A stretch of 64,000 bases of DNA from Pseudomonas sp. gcc21. GTDB lineage: Bacteria; Pseudomonadota; Gammaproteobacteria; Pseudomonadales; Pseudomonadaceae. Shown in pieces: positions 9,371-19,036 of this stretch; the first letter of the stretch is position 1, and each line of letters starts with the position of its first letter. The DNA lies in NCBI RefSeq assembly GCF_012844345.1, contig NZ_CP051625.1, forward strand, positions 2,046,001-2,110,000, given 5' to 3'. The translations under genes were made by a program, and so were the position numbers. The notes beneath the pieces were generated by a model, which saw only the letters and a list, made by a program, of their open reading frames with translations, was not told the origin of the DNA and did not search any database.

Positions 9371-9394
9371 CGAGGCCCTCACATAAGGGCCTCG
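9371..9394. terminator. Bidirectional hairpin between fimT-like gene and argJ
   Basis: CGAGGCCCT (9371-9379) pairs perfectly with AGGGCCTCG (9386-9394) around a six-base loop. It lies between two convergent genes. There is no strong T run on either side, so efficiency is uncertain. Confidence 0.6.
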
Positions 9395-9412
9395 CCTGGT
9401 CCGGAGACGGGG

Positions 9413-10630
9413 TCAGGTGCGGTATTCAGCGTTGATGCGTACGTATTCATGCGAGAGGTCAGTCGTCCAGAGCGTTTCGTTGAAGTCTCCCCGGCCCAGC
9501 TCGATACGGATGGTGATTTCCGCCTGAGCCATCACCTTTGCGCCCTGCTCTTCGCGATACTCTTCCGCTCTCCCGCCGTTGCGTGTAATGCAGATATCAT
9601 CGAGATAGACGTCGATCTGTTCCACGTCCAGGTCCGGCACGCCTGCGCGGCCTACGGCGGCCAGAATACGTCCCCAGTTCGGGTCCGAAGCGAACAGCGC
9701 GGTCTTGATCAACGGAGAATGCGCTACCGCGTATCCCACATCCAGGCACTCATTCCGGTTCGCACCGCCATTCACCTGCACCGTAACGAACTTGGTGGCA
9801 CCCTCGCCATCACGGACGATAGCCTGTGCCAGTTCGAGCATAATGGCTTTTACTGCTTCAGCCAGCACCTGGTACTCCGCACCGGAGGTCTCGCTAATTG
9901 GCGCCATGTCGGCTTGACCGGTGGCGATCAGCATGCAGCAATCATTGGTCGACGTATCGCCATCAATGGTGATGCGATTGAATGAGAGATCAGCGGCTTC
10001 CCGCAACAGGCTCTGCAACACCGGTTGCGCTACCTTCGCGTCAGTGGCGACGTAGGCCAGCATGGTGGCCATGTTGGGCTTGATCATCCCCGCGCCCTTG
10101 GACATACCGGTGATGGTGACGGTTTGCTCACCAATCTTTACCTGCCGACTGGCACCCTTGGGCAGGGTGTCGGTGGTCATGATGCCCGTGGCGGCTGCAG
10201 CCCAGTTTTCAGGGCTCAGATCAGCCAGCGCTGCGGGCAAAGCATTGATAATTTTCTCTGCCGGTAACAGCTCGCCGATCACACCTGTGCTGAAGGGAAG
10301 GACCTGCTCCGGAGACACCTTCGCGAGTCCAGCCAGAGCCTCGCACGTCTGCTGTGCGGCCTGCATACCTGGTTTGCCTGTCCCGGCATTGGCATTGCCG
10401 GTATTGACCAGCAGATAGCGCGGGGCGGCCTGCATATGCTGTTTGGCCAAGGTAACCGGCGCCGCGCAGAAAGCGTTGGTGGTAAATACCCCGGCAATGG
10501 CTGAGCCCTCTGCCGCTTCCATGATTACGACATCCTTGCGGCCCGGCTTCTTGATACCTGCCGAGGCGATGCCAAGACGAAAACCAGGGACGGGATGAAG
10601 GGTTGGAAGCGGGCCGAGTCCGACTGCCAT
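9413..10630 (-). CDS. argJ: ArgJ, glutamate N-acetyltransferase / amino-acid acetyltransferase
   Basis: Ornithine acetyltransferase of arginine synthesis: it moves the acetyl group from N-acetylornithine to glutamate and recycles it. The 405-residue precursor has the family signature [25 protein letters not shown] region, where the protein cleaves itself before the Thr of ATML to give two subunits and expose the catalytic Thr. [11 protein letters not shown] and [16 protein letters not shown] are further conserved blocks. The ATG at 10630 matches the usual N-terminus (short, then HPVPGFRLG). It follows secA in the same direction after a 356-base gap filled with hairpins, so it may have its own promoter. 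Confidence 0.95.
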   Translation of the reverse strand: MAVGLGPLPTLHPVPGFRLGIASAGIKKPGRKDVVIMEAAEGSAIAGVFTTNAFCAAPVTLAKQHMQAAPRYLLVNTGNANAGTGKPGMQAAQQTCEALAGLAKVSPEQVLPFSTGVIGELLPAEKIINALPAALADLSPENWAAAATGIMTTDTLPKGASRQVKIGEQTVTITGMSKGAGMIKPNMATMLAYVATDAKVAQPVLQSLLREAADLSFNRITIDGDTSTNDCCMLIATGQADMAPISETSGAEYQVLAEAVKAIMLELAQAIVRDGEGATKFVTVQVNGGANRNECLDVGYAVAHSPLIKTALFASDPNWGRILAAVGRAGVPDLDVEQIDVYLDDICITRNGGRAEEYREEQGAKVMAQAEITIRIELGRGDFNETLWTTDLSHEYVRINAEYRT

Positions 10631-10986
10631 GGGGTTATCTCCAATTGGGATTCAAAGCGGGAATGATACAGCTGGGCGGGCTGTGACGCCTAGAGCGTGA
10701 GATTGATTGTCGCTTGTTAGTGCACGCTCGGTGGGTTTTCTGAGGCTGCTTTGCGCTGGGGTCTTGCTTGTGGGAGTTACGTTGAGATTGCACGTTCGAT
10801 GGAGGGCCGGGTTCCATCCCGGCCTGGGTGCTCGCGGGTACACTGCTGGTCGAGATGGAACTCGACCTTCCATCGTTTGGCTTCATTCTGGCCGGGAGTG
10901 CTTGTCGAGAACCTCTGTGGTCGAGTCCTACCGCTGCCCTTGGAGTTCTACCTTCCCAAGGACCGCGGCCTATTAGACGGATGGAT
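10631..10986. other. Gene-free gap between secA and argJ with a hairpin cluster
   Basis: No convincing gene is present in these 356 bases; the open frames have no domain resemblance or ribosome site. The main content is the nested palindrome at 10797-10875. Further on, CCTTGG and CCAAGG near 10939-10962 could form another small stem. The argJ promoter should be here but I could not pick one with confidence. Confidence 0.6.
10797..10875. repeat. REP-like nested hairpin pair
   Basis: GGCCGGG (10805-10811) pairs with CCCGGCC (10818-10824) around the loop TTCCAT, and GGTCGAG (10848-10854) pairs with CTCGACC (10861-10867) around the loop ATGGAA, which is the reverse complement of the first loop. 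CGATGGA (10797-10803) and TCCATCG (10869-10875) close the whole unit. Two hairpins in opposite orientation inside an outer stem resemble a bacterial interspersed mosaic element built of REP sequences. It may also act in termination or mRNA end protection for secA. Confidence 0.7.
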
Positions 10987-13722
10987 TCAGATCTGGCCGT
11001 GGCAGTGCTTGTACTTCTTGCCAGAGCCGCACGGACAAGGGTCGTTGCGGCCGACCTTCGGGCCTTCACGGGTGACAGGGGCACCAGTCGGCACAGGAGC
11101 ACCCTGCTCTTCCTGATCACTTCCCTCGCCCACCGGAGCGACTTCCTCATGCTTGAATTGCATCCGCTTGGCCATTTCTTCAGCCTGGCGGCGCTGGCGC
11201 GCTTCTTCTTCCGCCGGATCTTCGCGGCGAACCTGAACATGACTCAGGATGCGGATCGTGTCGTGCTTGATCGACTCCAGCATCTCCTCAAACATGTTGA
11301 AGGCTTCGCGCTTGTATTCCTGCTTGGGATTCTTCTGGGCGTAGCCGCGTAAATGAATCCCCTGTCGCAGGTGGTCCATAGTCGCCAGATGTTCTTTCCA
11401 CAGATCATCCAGGACACGCAGCAGCATTTGTTTCTCGAACGTACGCAGAGCCTCGGCGCCGGTCATTTCTTCTTTTTCTTTATAGGCTTTTACCAGCTCT
11501 TCAAGAATGCGCTGACGCAGGCCGTCTTCATGCAAGCGGTCGTCATCGTCCAGCCATTGCTGTATCGGAAGCTTGAGCGCAAATTCGTTTTCCAGGTGCT
11601 GCTCCAGGCCCGCCACATCCCACTGTTCAGGCAGGCTTTGCGGCGGGATGAACTGGCTAACCGCCGAAGCAACTACGTCTTCACGAATTGCGGTGATGGT
11701 CTCTTCGACGTTATCGGCAGCGAGAATCGAGTTGCGCTGACCGTAGATAACCTTACGTTGCTCGTTGGCGACGTCATCGTATTCCAGCAACTGCTTACGA
11801 ATGTCGAAGTTGCGGCCTTCAACCTTGCGCTGAGCCTTTTCGATCGCGTTGGACACCATGCGATGCTCGATCGCCTCGCCCTTCTCCATACCCAGCGCCT
11901 TCATGAAGTTCTTCACCCGGTCAGAGGCGAAGATCCGCATGAGATTGTCTTCCAGAGACAGATAAAAGCGGCTGGAGCCCGGGTCGCCCTGACGACCGGA
12001 ACGACCGCGCAGCTGGTTATCGATCCGGCGTGATTCGTGGCGTTCGCAGGCAATAATATGCAGACCGCCTGCATCCAGCACCTGCTGGTGACGCTCCTGC
12101 CAATCAGCCTTGATCTGTGCGACCTTCTCCGGTGACGGGTCCTCGAGGCTGGCAATTTCAGCTTCCCAGCTACCACCCAGAATAATGTCCGTACCGCGGC
12201 CAGCCATGTTGGTCGCAATAGTGACAGCGCCCGGGCGACCGGCCTGGGCGATGATCTCGGCTTCTTTCTCGTGGTATTTGGCGTTGAGTACCTTGTGTTC
12301 GATGCCTTCCTTGTTTAACAGCTGGGACACGACTTCCGAGGAATCGATGGTCGCGGTACCCACCAGCACCGGCCGGCCGCTTTCCCTGCAACCCTTGATG
12401 TCGGCAGCAATCGCAGCAAACTTTTCTTCTATGGTCAGGTAGACCAGATCGTTGTAATCCTTGCGGATCATTGGCTTGTTAGTCGGAATAACGACCACGT
12501 CCAGGTTATAGATCTGGCGGAATTCAAACGCTTCGGTATCGGCCGTACCGGTCATACCGGACAACTTGCTGTACAAACGGAAGTAGTTCTGGAAGGTGGT
12601 AGAAGCCAAAGTCTGGCTCTCAGCCTGAATCTTGAGTCCTTCTTTAGCCTCGATGGCCTGATGGAGCCCCTCGGAGAGACGGCGGCCAGGCATGGTGCGG
12701 CCGGTGTGCTCATCGACCAGCAATACCTGGTCATTCTGGACGATGTACTCAACATTGCGATGGAAGAGGGTGTGCGCCCGCAGTGCAGAATGCACGTGCT
12801 GCAGCAGCCCAAGATTCTGTGCCGCATACAGGCTGTCGCCCTCCGGCAGCAGACCTTCTCTTACCAGCAGCTCTTCGACATACTGGTGGCCACCTTCATT
12901 CAACTCGACCTGGCGGGTTTTTTCGTCGATGTAAAAATGACCCTCGACTTCTTCCTGGCCTTCTTCCGCCGGGTAGCCTCGCTTGAGCATGGGGATCAAT
13001 TTATTGATCGCCGTGTACATCTGAGAACTGTCTTCGGCCGGTCCGGAAATGATCAACGGCGTCCGCGCCTCGTCGATAAGGATTGAATCCACCTCATCGA
13101 CAATAGCGAAGTTCAGCTCGCGCTGGGCCTTGTCTTCCAGCCGGAACGCCATGTTGTCGCGCAGGTAATCGAAACCAAATTCGTTGTTGGTGCCGTAGGT
13201 GATATCGCACTGATAGGCTTGGCGTTTCTCCATCGGAGCCTGGAAAGGAACCACCACACCCACGGTCAATCCGAGAAACTCGTGAAGCGGACGCATCGAA
13301 TTTGCATCCCGGCGCGCCAGATAGTCGTTTACGGTGACAACGTGTACGCCCTTGCCTGAGAGGGCATTGAGATAAGCCGGTAGGGTCGAAACAAGGGTCT
13401 TACCTTCCCCGGTCTTCATCTCTGCGATCTTGCCTTCATGCAGGACCACGCCACCAATCAACTGGACGTCAAAATGGCGCATACCCATGACGCGTTTACT
13501 GGCTTCACGTACGAGAGCGAAAGCTTCCGGCAATATCTGGTCGAGGGTTTCGCCCTTGGCCACCCGCTCCTTGAATTCGCCTGTTTTGGCCTTCAACTGT
13601 TCATCGCTTAGCGAGTTCAGGTTTTCTTCGAGAGCATTGATAGCGCTGACAATCCTGTTCATACGCTTCAGCTCACGCTCGTTCTTGCTTCCAAACAGTT
13701 TCTTCAATAAAGGCGCAAACAT
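10987..13722 (-). CDS. secA: SecA, preprotein translocase ATPase
   Basis: The motor of the Sec pathway, which pushes unfolded preproteins through SecYEG using ATP. Walker [10 protein letters not shown] is at about residues 102-110 and the DEAD-type Walker B region [13 protein letters not shown] at about 208-220. The preprotein cross-linking domain and helicase II region ([23 protein letters not shown]) follow. The C-terminus keeps the zinc-binding [14 protein letters not shown] tail that contacts SecB and lipid. The ATG at 13722 gives 911 residues starting [11 protein letters not shown], the family norm; the 33 codons upstream do not resemble SecA. No SecM-like regulator gene was seen upstream. 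Confidence 0.97.
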   Translation of the reverse strand: MFAPLLKKLFGSKNERELKRMNRIVSAINALEENLNSLSDEQLKAKTGEFKERVAKGETLDQILPEAFALVREASKRVMGMRHFDVQLIGGVVLHEGKIAEMKTGEGKTLVSTLPAYLNALSGKGVHVVTVNDYLARRDANSMRPLHEFLGLTVGVVVPFQAPMEKRQAYQCDITYGTNNEFGFDYLRDNMAFRLEDKAQRELNFAIVDEVDSILIDEARTPLIISGPAEDSSQMYTAINKLIPMLKRGYPAEEGQEEVEGHFYIDEKTRQVELNEGGHQYVEELLVREGLLPEGDSLYAAQNLGLLQHVHSALRAHTLFHRNVEYIVQNDQVLLVDEHTGRTMPGRRLSEGLHQAIEAKEGLKIQAESQTLASTTFQNYFRLYSKLSGMTGTADTEAFEFRQIYNLDVVVIPTNKPMIRKDYNDLVYLTIEEKFAAIAADIKGCRESGRPVLVGTATIDSSEVVSQLLNKEGIEHKVLNAKYHEKEAEIIAQAGRPGAVTIATNMAGRGTDIILGGSWEAEIASLEDPSPEKVAQIKADWQERHQQVLDAGGLHIIACERHESRRIDNQLRGRSGRQGDPGSSRFYLSLEDNLMRIFASDRVKNFMKALGMEKGEAIEHRMVSNAIEKAQRKVEGRNFDIRKQLLEYDDVANEQRKVIYGQRNSILAADNVEETITAIREDVVASAVSQFIPPQSLPEQWDVAGLEQHLENEFALKLPIQQWLDDDDRLHEDGLRQRILEELVKAYKEKEEMTGAEALRTFEKQMLLRVLDDLWKEHLATMDHLRQGIHLRGYAQKNPKQEYKREAFNMFEEMLESIKHDTIRILSHVQVRREDPAEEEARQRRQAEEMAKRMQFKHEEVAPVGEGSDQEEQGAPVPTGAPVTREGPKVGRNDPCPCGSGKKYKHCHGQI

Positions 13723-13944
13723 AGTCGACTTCGATATCCGTTTGATGGTTGGCGGGTCCAGATCAATCCGACCTGGCCCTTGCCGGGGATCTGGCATTCT
13801 ACTCTGAATCCGACGAGACAATAAACCGCACGAAAATCAACCCGGGGCTGTGCCCTGCAGGCAACTGACACGTCGCAACGCAGCCTACCATGACGAACAA
13901 ACCGGTAACGGAAGGAGCGCAGACTTTTAGCGCTCAGATAAGGA

Positions 13945-13965
13945 CCCGCACCTTGAACGTGCGGG
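13945..13965 (-). terminator. Hairpin after the M23 peptidase gene
   Basis: CCCGCAC (13945-13951) and GTGCGGG (13959-13965) form a perfect seven-pair stem with a seven-base loop, 30 bases past the stop of the M23 gene on the minus strand. The sequence after it (TCCTTATCT on that strand) is only moderately T-rich. Likely a terminator separating this gene from secA. Confidence 0.5.
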
Positions 13966-13995
13966 ACCAGAGACGGGAAACGAAGGCAGGCTGAA

Positions 13996-14916
13996 TTATT
14001 TCAGAGCAATATGACGGGCCGGGTTAACGGCCCGGCCATTGCTGAAGATCTCAAGATGCAGGTGCGGGCCAGTCGAGCGTCCAGTCGAGCCGACCTGGGC
14101 GATAACTTCGCCTTTCTTGACCAGATCACCTTTTGCCACTTCTAGTTTGTGCGCGTGGGCGTAACGACTTTTCAGACCGCTACCATGCGTAATCTCGACC
14201 ATATTGCCATAGGCGCCCTTTCGCCCGGAAAAGGTAACCACACCAGCCCCGATCGCATGAATCGGTGTGCCACGGGGGGCGGCAAAATCAAGTCCTGAAT
14301 GGTGAGACATACGCCCACTGATGGGGTCGGTGCGTCGTCCGAAACCTGATGAGATATAGCCTTCCTTCACAGGGAGATAATCAAGGAGCGCGTTGGCATC
14401 GGTCTGACGGTTGAGCACCAGTTCCTCAAGCAGCCGCAACTGCTGGGTGCGATTATCAATACGTTCCGCCAACTGGTCGATCACCGACTGAACCTCCGGG
14501 CCCTCATAGCGCATACTGTCCTTGCGCAATTCCGGACCACCCATACCAGGGTCAGTATTGAAATCGAATTCCCCATCGGACATATCGACCAGCTCGGTCA
14601 GACGTTCGCCGAGCGCATCCAGGCGGGTGAGTCGTGTTTGCAACCGGCCGAGCTGCTGAGTCATGCGTTCCAGCTGGGCTTGAGATTCTTCGGAAGAGGC
14701 GTCGGCCTGGTATTCCTGCAGCGTGTCATGCCACAGCTGGTCATAGTCGACCACTTGATTGGACAGGGTGGCTCTGGAATCCAGCGCTTGCCAGGTCAGG
14801 ACGGCAGCGGCGGCGGGCATTGCGAGGATGATTACCGCTGCAAGAATTACCCAGGGCGTACTTAAAGTAAGGGCCCTGGCGGAGCCGTGGCGGTCAGTAA
14901 GTATAATGATGTTCAC
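13996..14916 (-). CDS. Membrane-anchored M23 (LytM) peptidoglycan endopeptidase
   Basis: A cell-wall hydrolase or hydrolase activator facing the periplasm. A short cytoplasmic start leads into one membrane segment (about residues 20-44, VILAAVIILAMPAAAAVLTW), then a coiled coil (about 70-115) and a C-terminal LytM domain. The zinc ligands are present: HHSGLD (His about 206, Asp about 210) and HLHLE (about 285-289), so it is likely active rather than a degenerate EnvC-type protein. The GTG at 14916 has GGGGA eight bases upstream; a TTG at 14934 is an alternative. In Pseudomonas this gene lies between secA and dciA, as here. It diverges from dciA. Confidence 0.85.
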   Translation of the reverse strand: MNIIILTDRHGSARALTLSTPWVILAAVIILAMPAAAAVLTWQALDSRATLSNQVVDYDQLWHDTLQEYQADASSEESQAQLERMTQQLGRLQTRLTRLDALGERLTELVDMSDGEFDFNTDPGMGGPELRKDSMRYEGPEVQSVIDQLAERIDNRTQQLRLLEELVLNRQTDANALLDYLPVKEGYISSGFGRRTDPISGRMSHHSGLDFAAPRGTPIHAIGAGVVTFSGRKGAYGNMVEITHGSGLKSRYAHAHKLEVAKGDLVKKGEVIAQVGSTGRSTGPHLHLEIFSNGRAVNPARHIALK

Positions 14917-14993
14917 GTCATGATCCCCAGACAACTGGCTTCGTCATTCTGATAGGATGCCGGTTGCTCAATAACTCCGGTTCGCACTTTCTC

Positions 14994-15446
14994 ATGGCTT
15001 TTACTCCGCTGGATGCTCGCCAACCTGGTGACTTGATACGCACCCATTCGACGCTGAAGGGCCTTTTCGCAAAGGCTCGAGCAGTTGAGCGCCTGCAGAT
15101 ACTGCTGGAAACAGTCATGGAACCGGCTGCACGTGAGCATTGCCGTGTTGCATCCTTGCGCGATGGTGTACTGCGGCTGGTGGTCACGGACAGCCATTGG
15201 GCGACCCGGATGCGCTACCAGCAAAAACGGCTGATACGCCAATTGCAGGCGTACACAGAGTTTGCAACCTTAACGAAAATACATTGTAAAGTTCAACCGC
15301 CACTGATCAAAAAAGCACCACCAGTTCGCAAAATGAGACACTCAAGAGTAGCGGCAACCAGCCTGCGCGAAACGGCCATGCAGATTGAAGACACATCACT
15401 CAGGGCCGCGCTTGAGCGCCTGGCAAAACATCACGAAGACGACTGA
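14994..15446 (+). CDS. dciA: DciA, replicative helicase loader (DUF721)
   Basis: A DUF721 protein. DciA is the ancestral bacterial factor that loads DnaB helicase in species lacking DnaC. Residues 1-95 hold the KH-like DUF721 core (LKGLFAKARAVERLQILLE, then LRDGVLRLVVTDSHWATRMRYQ), and the basic C-terminal tail is probably flexible. The position between lpxC and the M23/secA genes is the same as in Pseudomonas aeruginosa. The ATG at 14994 is chosen over a TTG at 14964; no strong ribosome site precedes either. It is the only plus-strand gene between the fimT-like gene and the end of the dcw cluster. Confidence 0.85.
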   Translation: MAFTPLDARQPGDLIRTHSTLKGLFAKARAVERLQILLETVMEPAAREHCRVASLRDGVLRLVVTDSHWATRMRYQQKRLIRQLQAYTEFATLTKIHCKVQPPLIKKAPPVRKMRHSRVAATSLRETAMQIEDTSLRAALERLAKHHEDD

Positions 15447-15493
15447 CGACTCTGCTCGTCCTGTCTGAACAGGCAGCACGCCTTTAGTTCACC

Positions 15494-15520
15494 AAAAAAA
15501 ACGGCCACCCGAGGTGGCCG
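15494..15520 (-). terminator. Rho-independent terminator of lpxC and the dcw cluster
   Basis: On the minus strand CGGCCACC and GGTGGCCG (15502-15520) form an eight-pair stem with a three-base loop, followed directly by eight Ts (15494-15501). It starts 20 bases after the lpxC stop. A textbook terminator. Confidence 0.92.
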
Positions 15521-15540
15521 CAGAAACGAAACGAAACGGT

Positions 15541-16452
15541 TTAGACCGCAGCCGCCGGGCGCATAAAGGAGATGGGCGCTGTGCCGGCGTCTTCGAAAGT
15601 AACTATTTCCCACGCATCCTTGGTAGCAAGCAGAGAACGAAGCAGCTTGTTATTCAGAGCATGTCCAGATTTGAAACCACGGAACTCACCAACCAGACTC
15701 TTGCCCAGCAGATACAGATCACCGATGGCGTCCAGTATCTTGTGTTTTACGAACTCGTCCTCATAGCGCAGGCCGTCTTCATTCAACACACGGTATTCAT
15801 CCACCACGATGGCGTTATCCACGCTGCCACCCAACGCCAGGTTTTGCGAACGCAGGTATTCAATGTCGCGCATGAACCCGAAGGTCCGTGCTCGACTGAC
15901 TTCCTTTACAAAGGAAGTGCTGGAGAAATCCACGCTGGCAAACTGGCTGCGACCACGAAATACCGGATGATCGAAGTCGATTCCGAAAGCCACTTTGAAA
16001 CCTTCAAAAGGCACAAAGGTAGCTGTCTTGCCGTCTTCCTCAACCGTTACTTCACGTTTAATGCGGATGAACTGCTTGGCAGCATCTTGCTCCTCGATTC
16101 CTGCAGACTGAATCAGGAATACGAAGGGGCCGGCGCTGCCGTCCATGATCGGCACCTCTGGTGCGCTGAGTTCAACGTAGGCGTTATCGATTCCCAGGCC
16201 CGCCATGGCGGATAACAGGTGCTCGACAGTGTCGACCTTGGCACCATCCTTTATCAGGGTGGTGGACATGGTCGTCTCACCTACGAACTCGGCACGCGCC
16301 GGAATCTGTACCACTGGGTCAAGATCCACTCGGCAGAACACAATTCCGGTATCTACTGGCGCGGGTTTCAGCGTGAGATACACCTTCTCACCCGAATGCA
16401 GACCAACACCAGTGGCCCGGATGATGTTCTTCAGTGTGCGTTGTTTAATCAT
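15541..16452 (-). CDS. lpxC: LpxC, UDP-3-O-acyl-N-acetylglucosamine deacetylase
   Basis: Zinc amidase that carries out the committed step of lipid A synthesis in the cytoplasm. Zinc ligands are visible as His78 in [11 protein letters not shown], His237 and Asp241 in HKILDAIGD, and the catalytic His264 is in KSGHALNN. At 303 residues it has the Pseudomonas length. It is the last gene of the long minus-strand envelope cluster, 115 bases after ftsZ, with an extended -10 promoter of its own in that gap and a strong terminator behind it. Confidence 0.97.
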   Translation of the reverse strand: MIKQRTLKNIIRATGVGLHSGEKVYLTLKPAPVDTGIVFCRVDLDPVVQIPARAEFVGETTMSTTLIKDGAKVDTVEHLLSAMAGLGIDNAYVELSAPEVPIMDGSAGPFVFLIQSAGIEEQDAAKQFIRIKREVTVEEDGKTATFVPFEGFKVAFGIDFDHPVFRGRSQFASVDFSSTSFVKEVSRARTFGFMRDIEYLRSQNLALGGSVDNAIVVDEYRVLNEDGLRYEDEFVKHKILDAIGDLYLLGKSLVGEFRGFKSGHALNNKLLRSLLATKDAWEIVTFEDAGTAPISFMRPAAAV

Positions 16453-16499
16453 GTACGGGTTCCGCTTAGTTGCGAATAGTTTTCAACAAGTCGGCGTGC

Positions 16500-16508
16500 A
16501 TCATAGCA
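16500..16508 (-). promoter_or_regulatory. Extended -10 promoter for lpxC
   Basis: On the minus strand the gap between ftsZ and lpxC contains TGC directly followed by TATGAT (16500-16505), an extended -10 element about 50 bases before the lpxC start. No good -35 box is found at the right distance (TTCAAC sits 15 bases upstream), which is common for extended -10 promoters. This would let lpxC be expressed apart from ftsZ. Confidence 0.45.
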
Positions 16509-16567
16509 AAACACGCCTTTGTTGAATACTGATCAGACCTATACGAGTGATTGACAGAGTCTATCTC

Positions 16568-17737
16568 TCAGTCAGCCTGCCTGCGCAAGAACGCCGGAAT
16601 ATCCAGGTAATCCAGATCTTCGGCCGGCTGGCTCAGGCGCGCGGCCGCAGCATTGCCGCCTACACTCGGATTACGCATGACGGTAGGACGGTCCAGTTCA
16701 TTATAGTTGGGCGCGGAGCCTTCGGTATGACGATGGCGTGTCGCGGGCGTATTGTCGACGACCTTGACCGGCTTCTCGATGCGCGGACCCAGACCCGTGG
16801 CCACAACAGTCACTCGCAGCTCGTCACGCAGCTCAGGATCAATAACGGTGCCTACAACCACTGTAGCAGTCTCCGAGGCAAACTCCTCGACGGTGCTACC
16901 TACTTCAGAGAACTCGCCCAGCGACAGATCCGGACCGGCCGTAATATTGACCAGAATGCCGCGAGCGCCCATCAGGTTCACGTCTTCCAGCAACGGACTG
17001 CGGATAGCCGCTTCAGCCGCTTCGCGCGCACGGTTCGGGCCGCTTGCATGACCGGTACCCATCATGGCCATGCCCATCTCGCTCATGACTGTCTTCACGT
17101 CAGCAAAGTCGACGTTGATCATACCTGGACGCATGATCAGATCGGCGATGCCCTGGACCGCGCCGAGCAGCACGTCGTTGGCCTTGCTGAAGGCAGCCAA
17201 CAGGCTGGCGTCCTTACCCAGAACCGTCAGCAGCTTTTCGTTGGGGATGGTGATCAACGAGTCCACATGCAGGCTCAGCTCGCGGATGCCTTCCTCGGCA
17301 ATCTGCATACGCTTACGGCCTTCAAACGGGAACGGCTTGGTTACTACGGCAACGGTCAAGATGCCCATTTCGCGAGCGACTTCGGCAACAATCGGCGCAG
17401 CACCCGTACCGGTACCGCCGCCCATGCCTGCGGTGATGAAGACCATATCCGAGCCTTGCAGTACCTCAGCAATGCGCTCGCGGTCTTCAATGGCCGCTTC
17501 ACGACCGATCAACGGGTTGGCACCAGCGCCCAGGCCCTTGGTGACTTCAGAGCCAAGCTGCAGAACCGTGCGTGCGCTGATGTTCTTCAGCGCCTGAGCA
17601 TCGGTGTTGGCGCAGATGAAATCCACGCCTTCGACGTTGTTGATGACCATATGCTGGAGCGCATTACCGCCGCCGCCACCGACACCAACTACTTTTATAA
17701 CTGCGTTTTGAGGAACGTTATCAATTAATTCAAACAT
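16568..17737 (-). CDS. ftsZ: FtsZ, tubulin-like GTPase of the division ring
   Basis: Polymerises at mid-cell into the Z ring and recruits the divisome. The GTP-binding signature GGGTGTGAAP begins at about residue 105, and VVGVGGGGGNAL near the N-terminus is the first nucleotide loop. The C-terminal peptide DYLDIPAFLRRQAD is the conserved docking site for FtsA, ZipA and ClpX. 389 residues is normal. It follows ftsA after 59 bases, with a small hairpin in between. Confidence 0.98.
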   Translation of the reverse strand: MFELIDNVPQNAVIKVVGVGGGGGNALQHMVINNVEGVDFICANTDAQALKNISARTVLQLGSEVTKGLGAGANPLIGREAAIEDRERIAEVLQGSDMVFITAGMGGGTGTGAAPIVAEVAREMGILTVAVVTKPFPFEGRKRMQIAEEGIRELSLHVDSLITIPNEKLLTVLGKDASLLAAFSKANDVLLGAVQGIADLIMRPGMINVDFADVKTVMSEMGMAMMGTGHASGPNRAREAAEAAIRSPLLEDVNLMGARGILVNITAGPDLSLGEFSEVGSTVEEFASETATVVVGTVIDPELRDELRVTVVATGLGPRIEKPVKVVDNTPATRHRHTEGSAPNYNELDRPTVMRNPSVGGNAAAARLSQPAEDLDYLDIPAFLRRQAD

Positions 17738-17777
17738 GGTTCCATCTCCTGAGTTTTAACTCGTTTCGTTATTTCGG

Positions 17778-17791
17778 CCCGCTTTAGCGGG
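17778..17791 (-). promoter_or_regulatory. Small hairpin between ftsA and ftsZ
   Basis: CCCGCT (17778-17783) and AGCGGG (17786-17791) form a six-pair stem with a two-base loop in the 59-base gap before ftsZ. The loop is tight and no T run follows, so it may be an mRNA-processing or partial attenuation site rather than a terminator. Function is a guess. Confidence 0.3.
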
Positions 17792-17796
17792 TCTGT

Positions 17797-19026
17797 TTAA
17801 AAATTGCCCTGGAACCACTTCTTCATGCGTCCCAACGGCGATGTTTTGCCCTGCTCCGGGCTACTGCTACCTTGCTCGTGGTGCTTGATGCCGTAGTGCA
17901 ACAAGCCGACCCCTGTTGAATAAATGGGGTTACGCACCACATCAGTCAGTCCCTTGAATTCCTGTGGTACGCCGAGGCGTACCGGCATGTGGAATATCTC
18001 TTCTGCCAATTCCACGGCGCCTTCCATTTTTGCGGTTCCGCCGGTCAGTACGATGCCGGCGGGGACCATGTCTTCGTATCCTGAGCGACGCAGTTCAGCC
18101 TGGATCAGGGTGAACAATTCGTCGTAGCGCGGCTCAACCACTTCGGCCAGCGCCTGGCGCGAGAGGTCGCGGGGCGGACGTTCGCCGACGCTCGGAACCT
18201 TGATGGTTTCTTCCGGGCCGGCCAGTTTGGCCAGCGCGCACGCGTAACGGATCTTGATTTCTTCGGCGTACTGCGTAGGCGTACGCAGTGCCATGGCGAT
18301 ATCGTTGGTGACCTGATCACCGGCGATCGGAATTACCGCGGTGTGCCGGATCGCGCCTTCGGTGAAGATGGCGATATCCGTGGTACCGCCACCGATGTCG
18401 ACCATGCACACGCCCAGCTCTTTTTCGTCCTCGGTGAGTACGGCGTAGCTGGAGGCGAGTTGCTCGAGAATCACGTCCTCGACCTCAAGCCCGCAGCGGC
18501 GGATGCACTTCTCGATGTTCTGCACTGCGTTGAGCGCGCACGTCACCAGGTGTACCTTGGCTTCCAGACGCACGCCCGACATTCCCAATGGCTCGCGCAC
18601 GCCTTCCTGGTTATCGATCACGTATTCCTGCGGGAGGATATGCAGCACCTTCTGGTCAGCCGGGATCGCAACCGCCTGCCCCGCGTCGAGAACGCGTTCT
18701 ATGTCTGCCTTGACCACTTCCCGATCACGAATGGCGACGATGCCGTGAGAGTTGAGGCTGCGAATATGATTGCCAGCCAGCCCTGCAAACACCGAATGAA
18801 TCTGGCAGCCAGCCATCAGCTCCGCTTCTTCAATAGCGCGCTGGATTGACTGCACGGTGGATTCGATATTGACCACTACGCCTTTTTTCAGGCCTCGGGA
18901 GGGATGAGAGCCGATGCCGACGATTTCGAGTTCGCCGTCAGAGCCAATCTCACCCACAAGCGCGACCACCTTGGAGGTGCCAATATCGAGCCCGACTATC
19001 ATCCTGGTACCCTGCTTGCTAGCCAT
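17797..19026 (-). CDS. ftsA: FtsA, actin-like membrane tether of the Z ring
   Basis: Actin-fold ATPase that anchors FtsZ to the membrane and signals to the septal synthases. Phosphate-1 loop GLDIGTSKVVALVGE is near residues 13-27 and phosphate-2 MVDIGGGTTDIAI at about 203-215. The C-terminal SPLGRMKKWFQGNF is the amphipathic membrane-targeting helix. The ATG at 19026 (MASKQGTRMIVG) matches the Pseudomonas N-terminus and starts 10 bases after ftsQ; a start at 19053 would overlap ftsQ and is rejected. Confidence 0.97.
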   Translation of the reverse strand: MASKQGTRMIVGLDIGTSKVVALVGEIGSDGELEIVGIGSHPSRGLKKGVVVNIESTVQSIQRAIEEAELMAGCQIHSVFAGLAGNHIRSLNSHGIVAIRDREVVKADIERVLDAGQAVAIPADQKVLHILPQEYVIDNQEGVREPLGMSGVRLEAKVHLVTCALNAVQNIEKCIRRCGLEVEDVILEQLASSYAVLTEDEKELGVCMVDIGGGTTDIAIFTEGAIRHTAVIPIAGDQVTNDIAMALRTPTQYAEEIKIRYACALAKLAGPEETIKVPSVGERPPRDLSRQALAEVVEPRYDELFTLIQAELRRSGYEDMVPAGIVLTGGTAKMEGAVELAEEIFHMPVRLGVPQEFKGLTDVVRNPIYSTGVGLLHYGIKHHEQGSSSPEQGKTSPLGRMKKWFQGNF

Positions 19027-19036
19027 AATCTTTCGG

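Noticed and set aside
9398..9420. GGGGTCAGG near the argJ end as another copy of the GGGGTCAGATGAA repeat
   Set aside because: Only the first eight bases match and they include the argJ stop codon; likely chance.
10635..11240. A 201-residue minus-strand open frame across the secA end and the argJ gap
   Set aside because: It overlaps the secA 3' end and the hairpin cluster; composition is Arg/Ser-rich as expected of non-coding GC-rich DNA.
13723..13821. N-terminal extension of secA or a SecM-like peptide
   Set aside because: The standard SecA start is at 13722; the upstream codons lack a signal peptide or an arrest motif.
15514..16215. A 233-residue plus-strand open frame opposite lpxC
   Set aside because: lpxC has all its zinc ligands on the other strand; shadow.
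16547..17728. A 393-residue open frame on the plus strand opposite ftsZ
   Set aside because: It mirrors the strongly conserved ftsZ frame on the other strand and has no domain resemblance; a codon-bias shadow.
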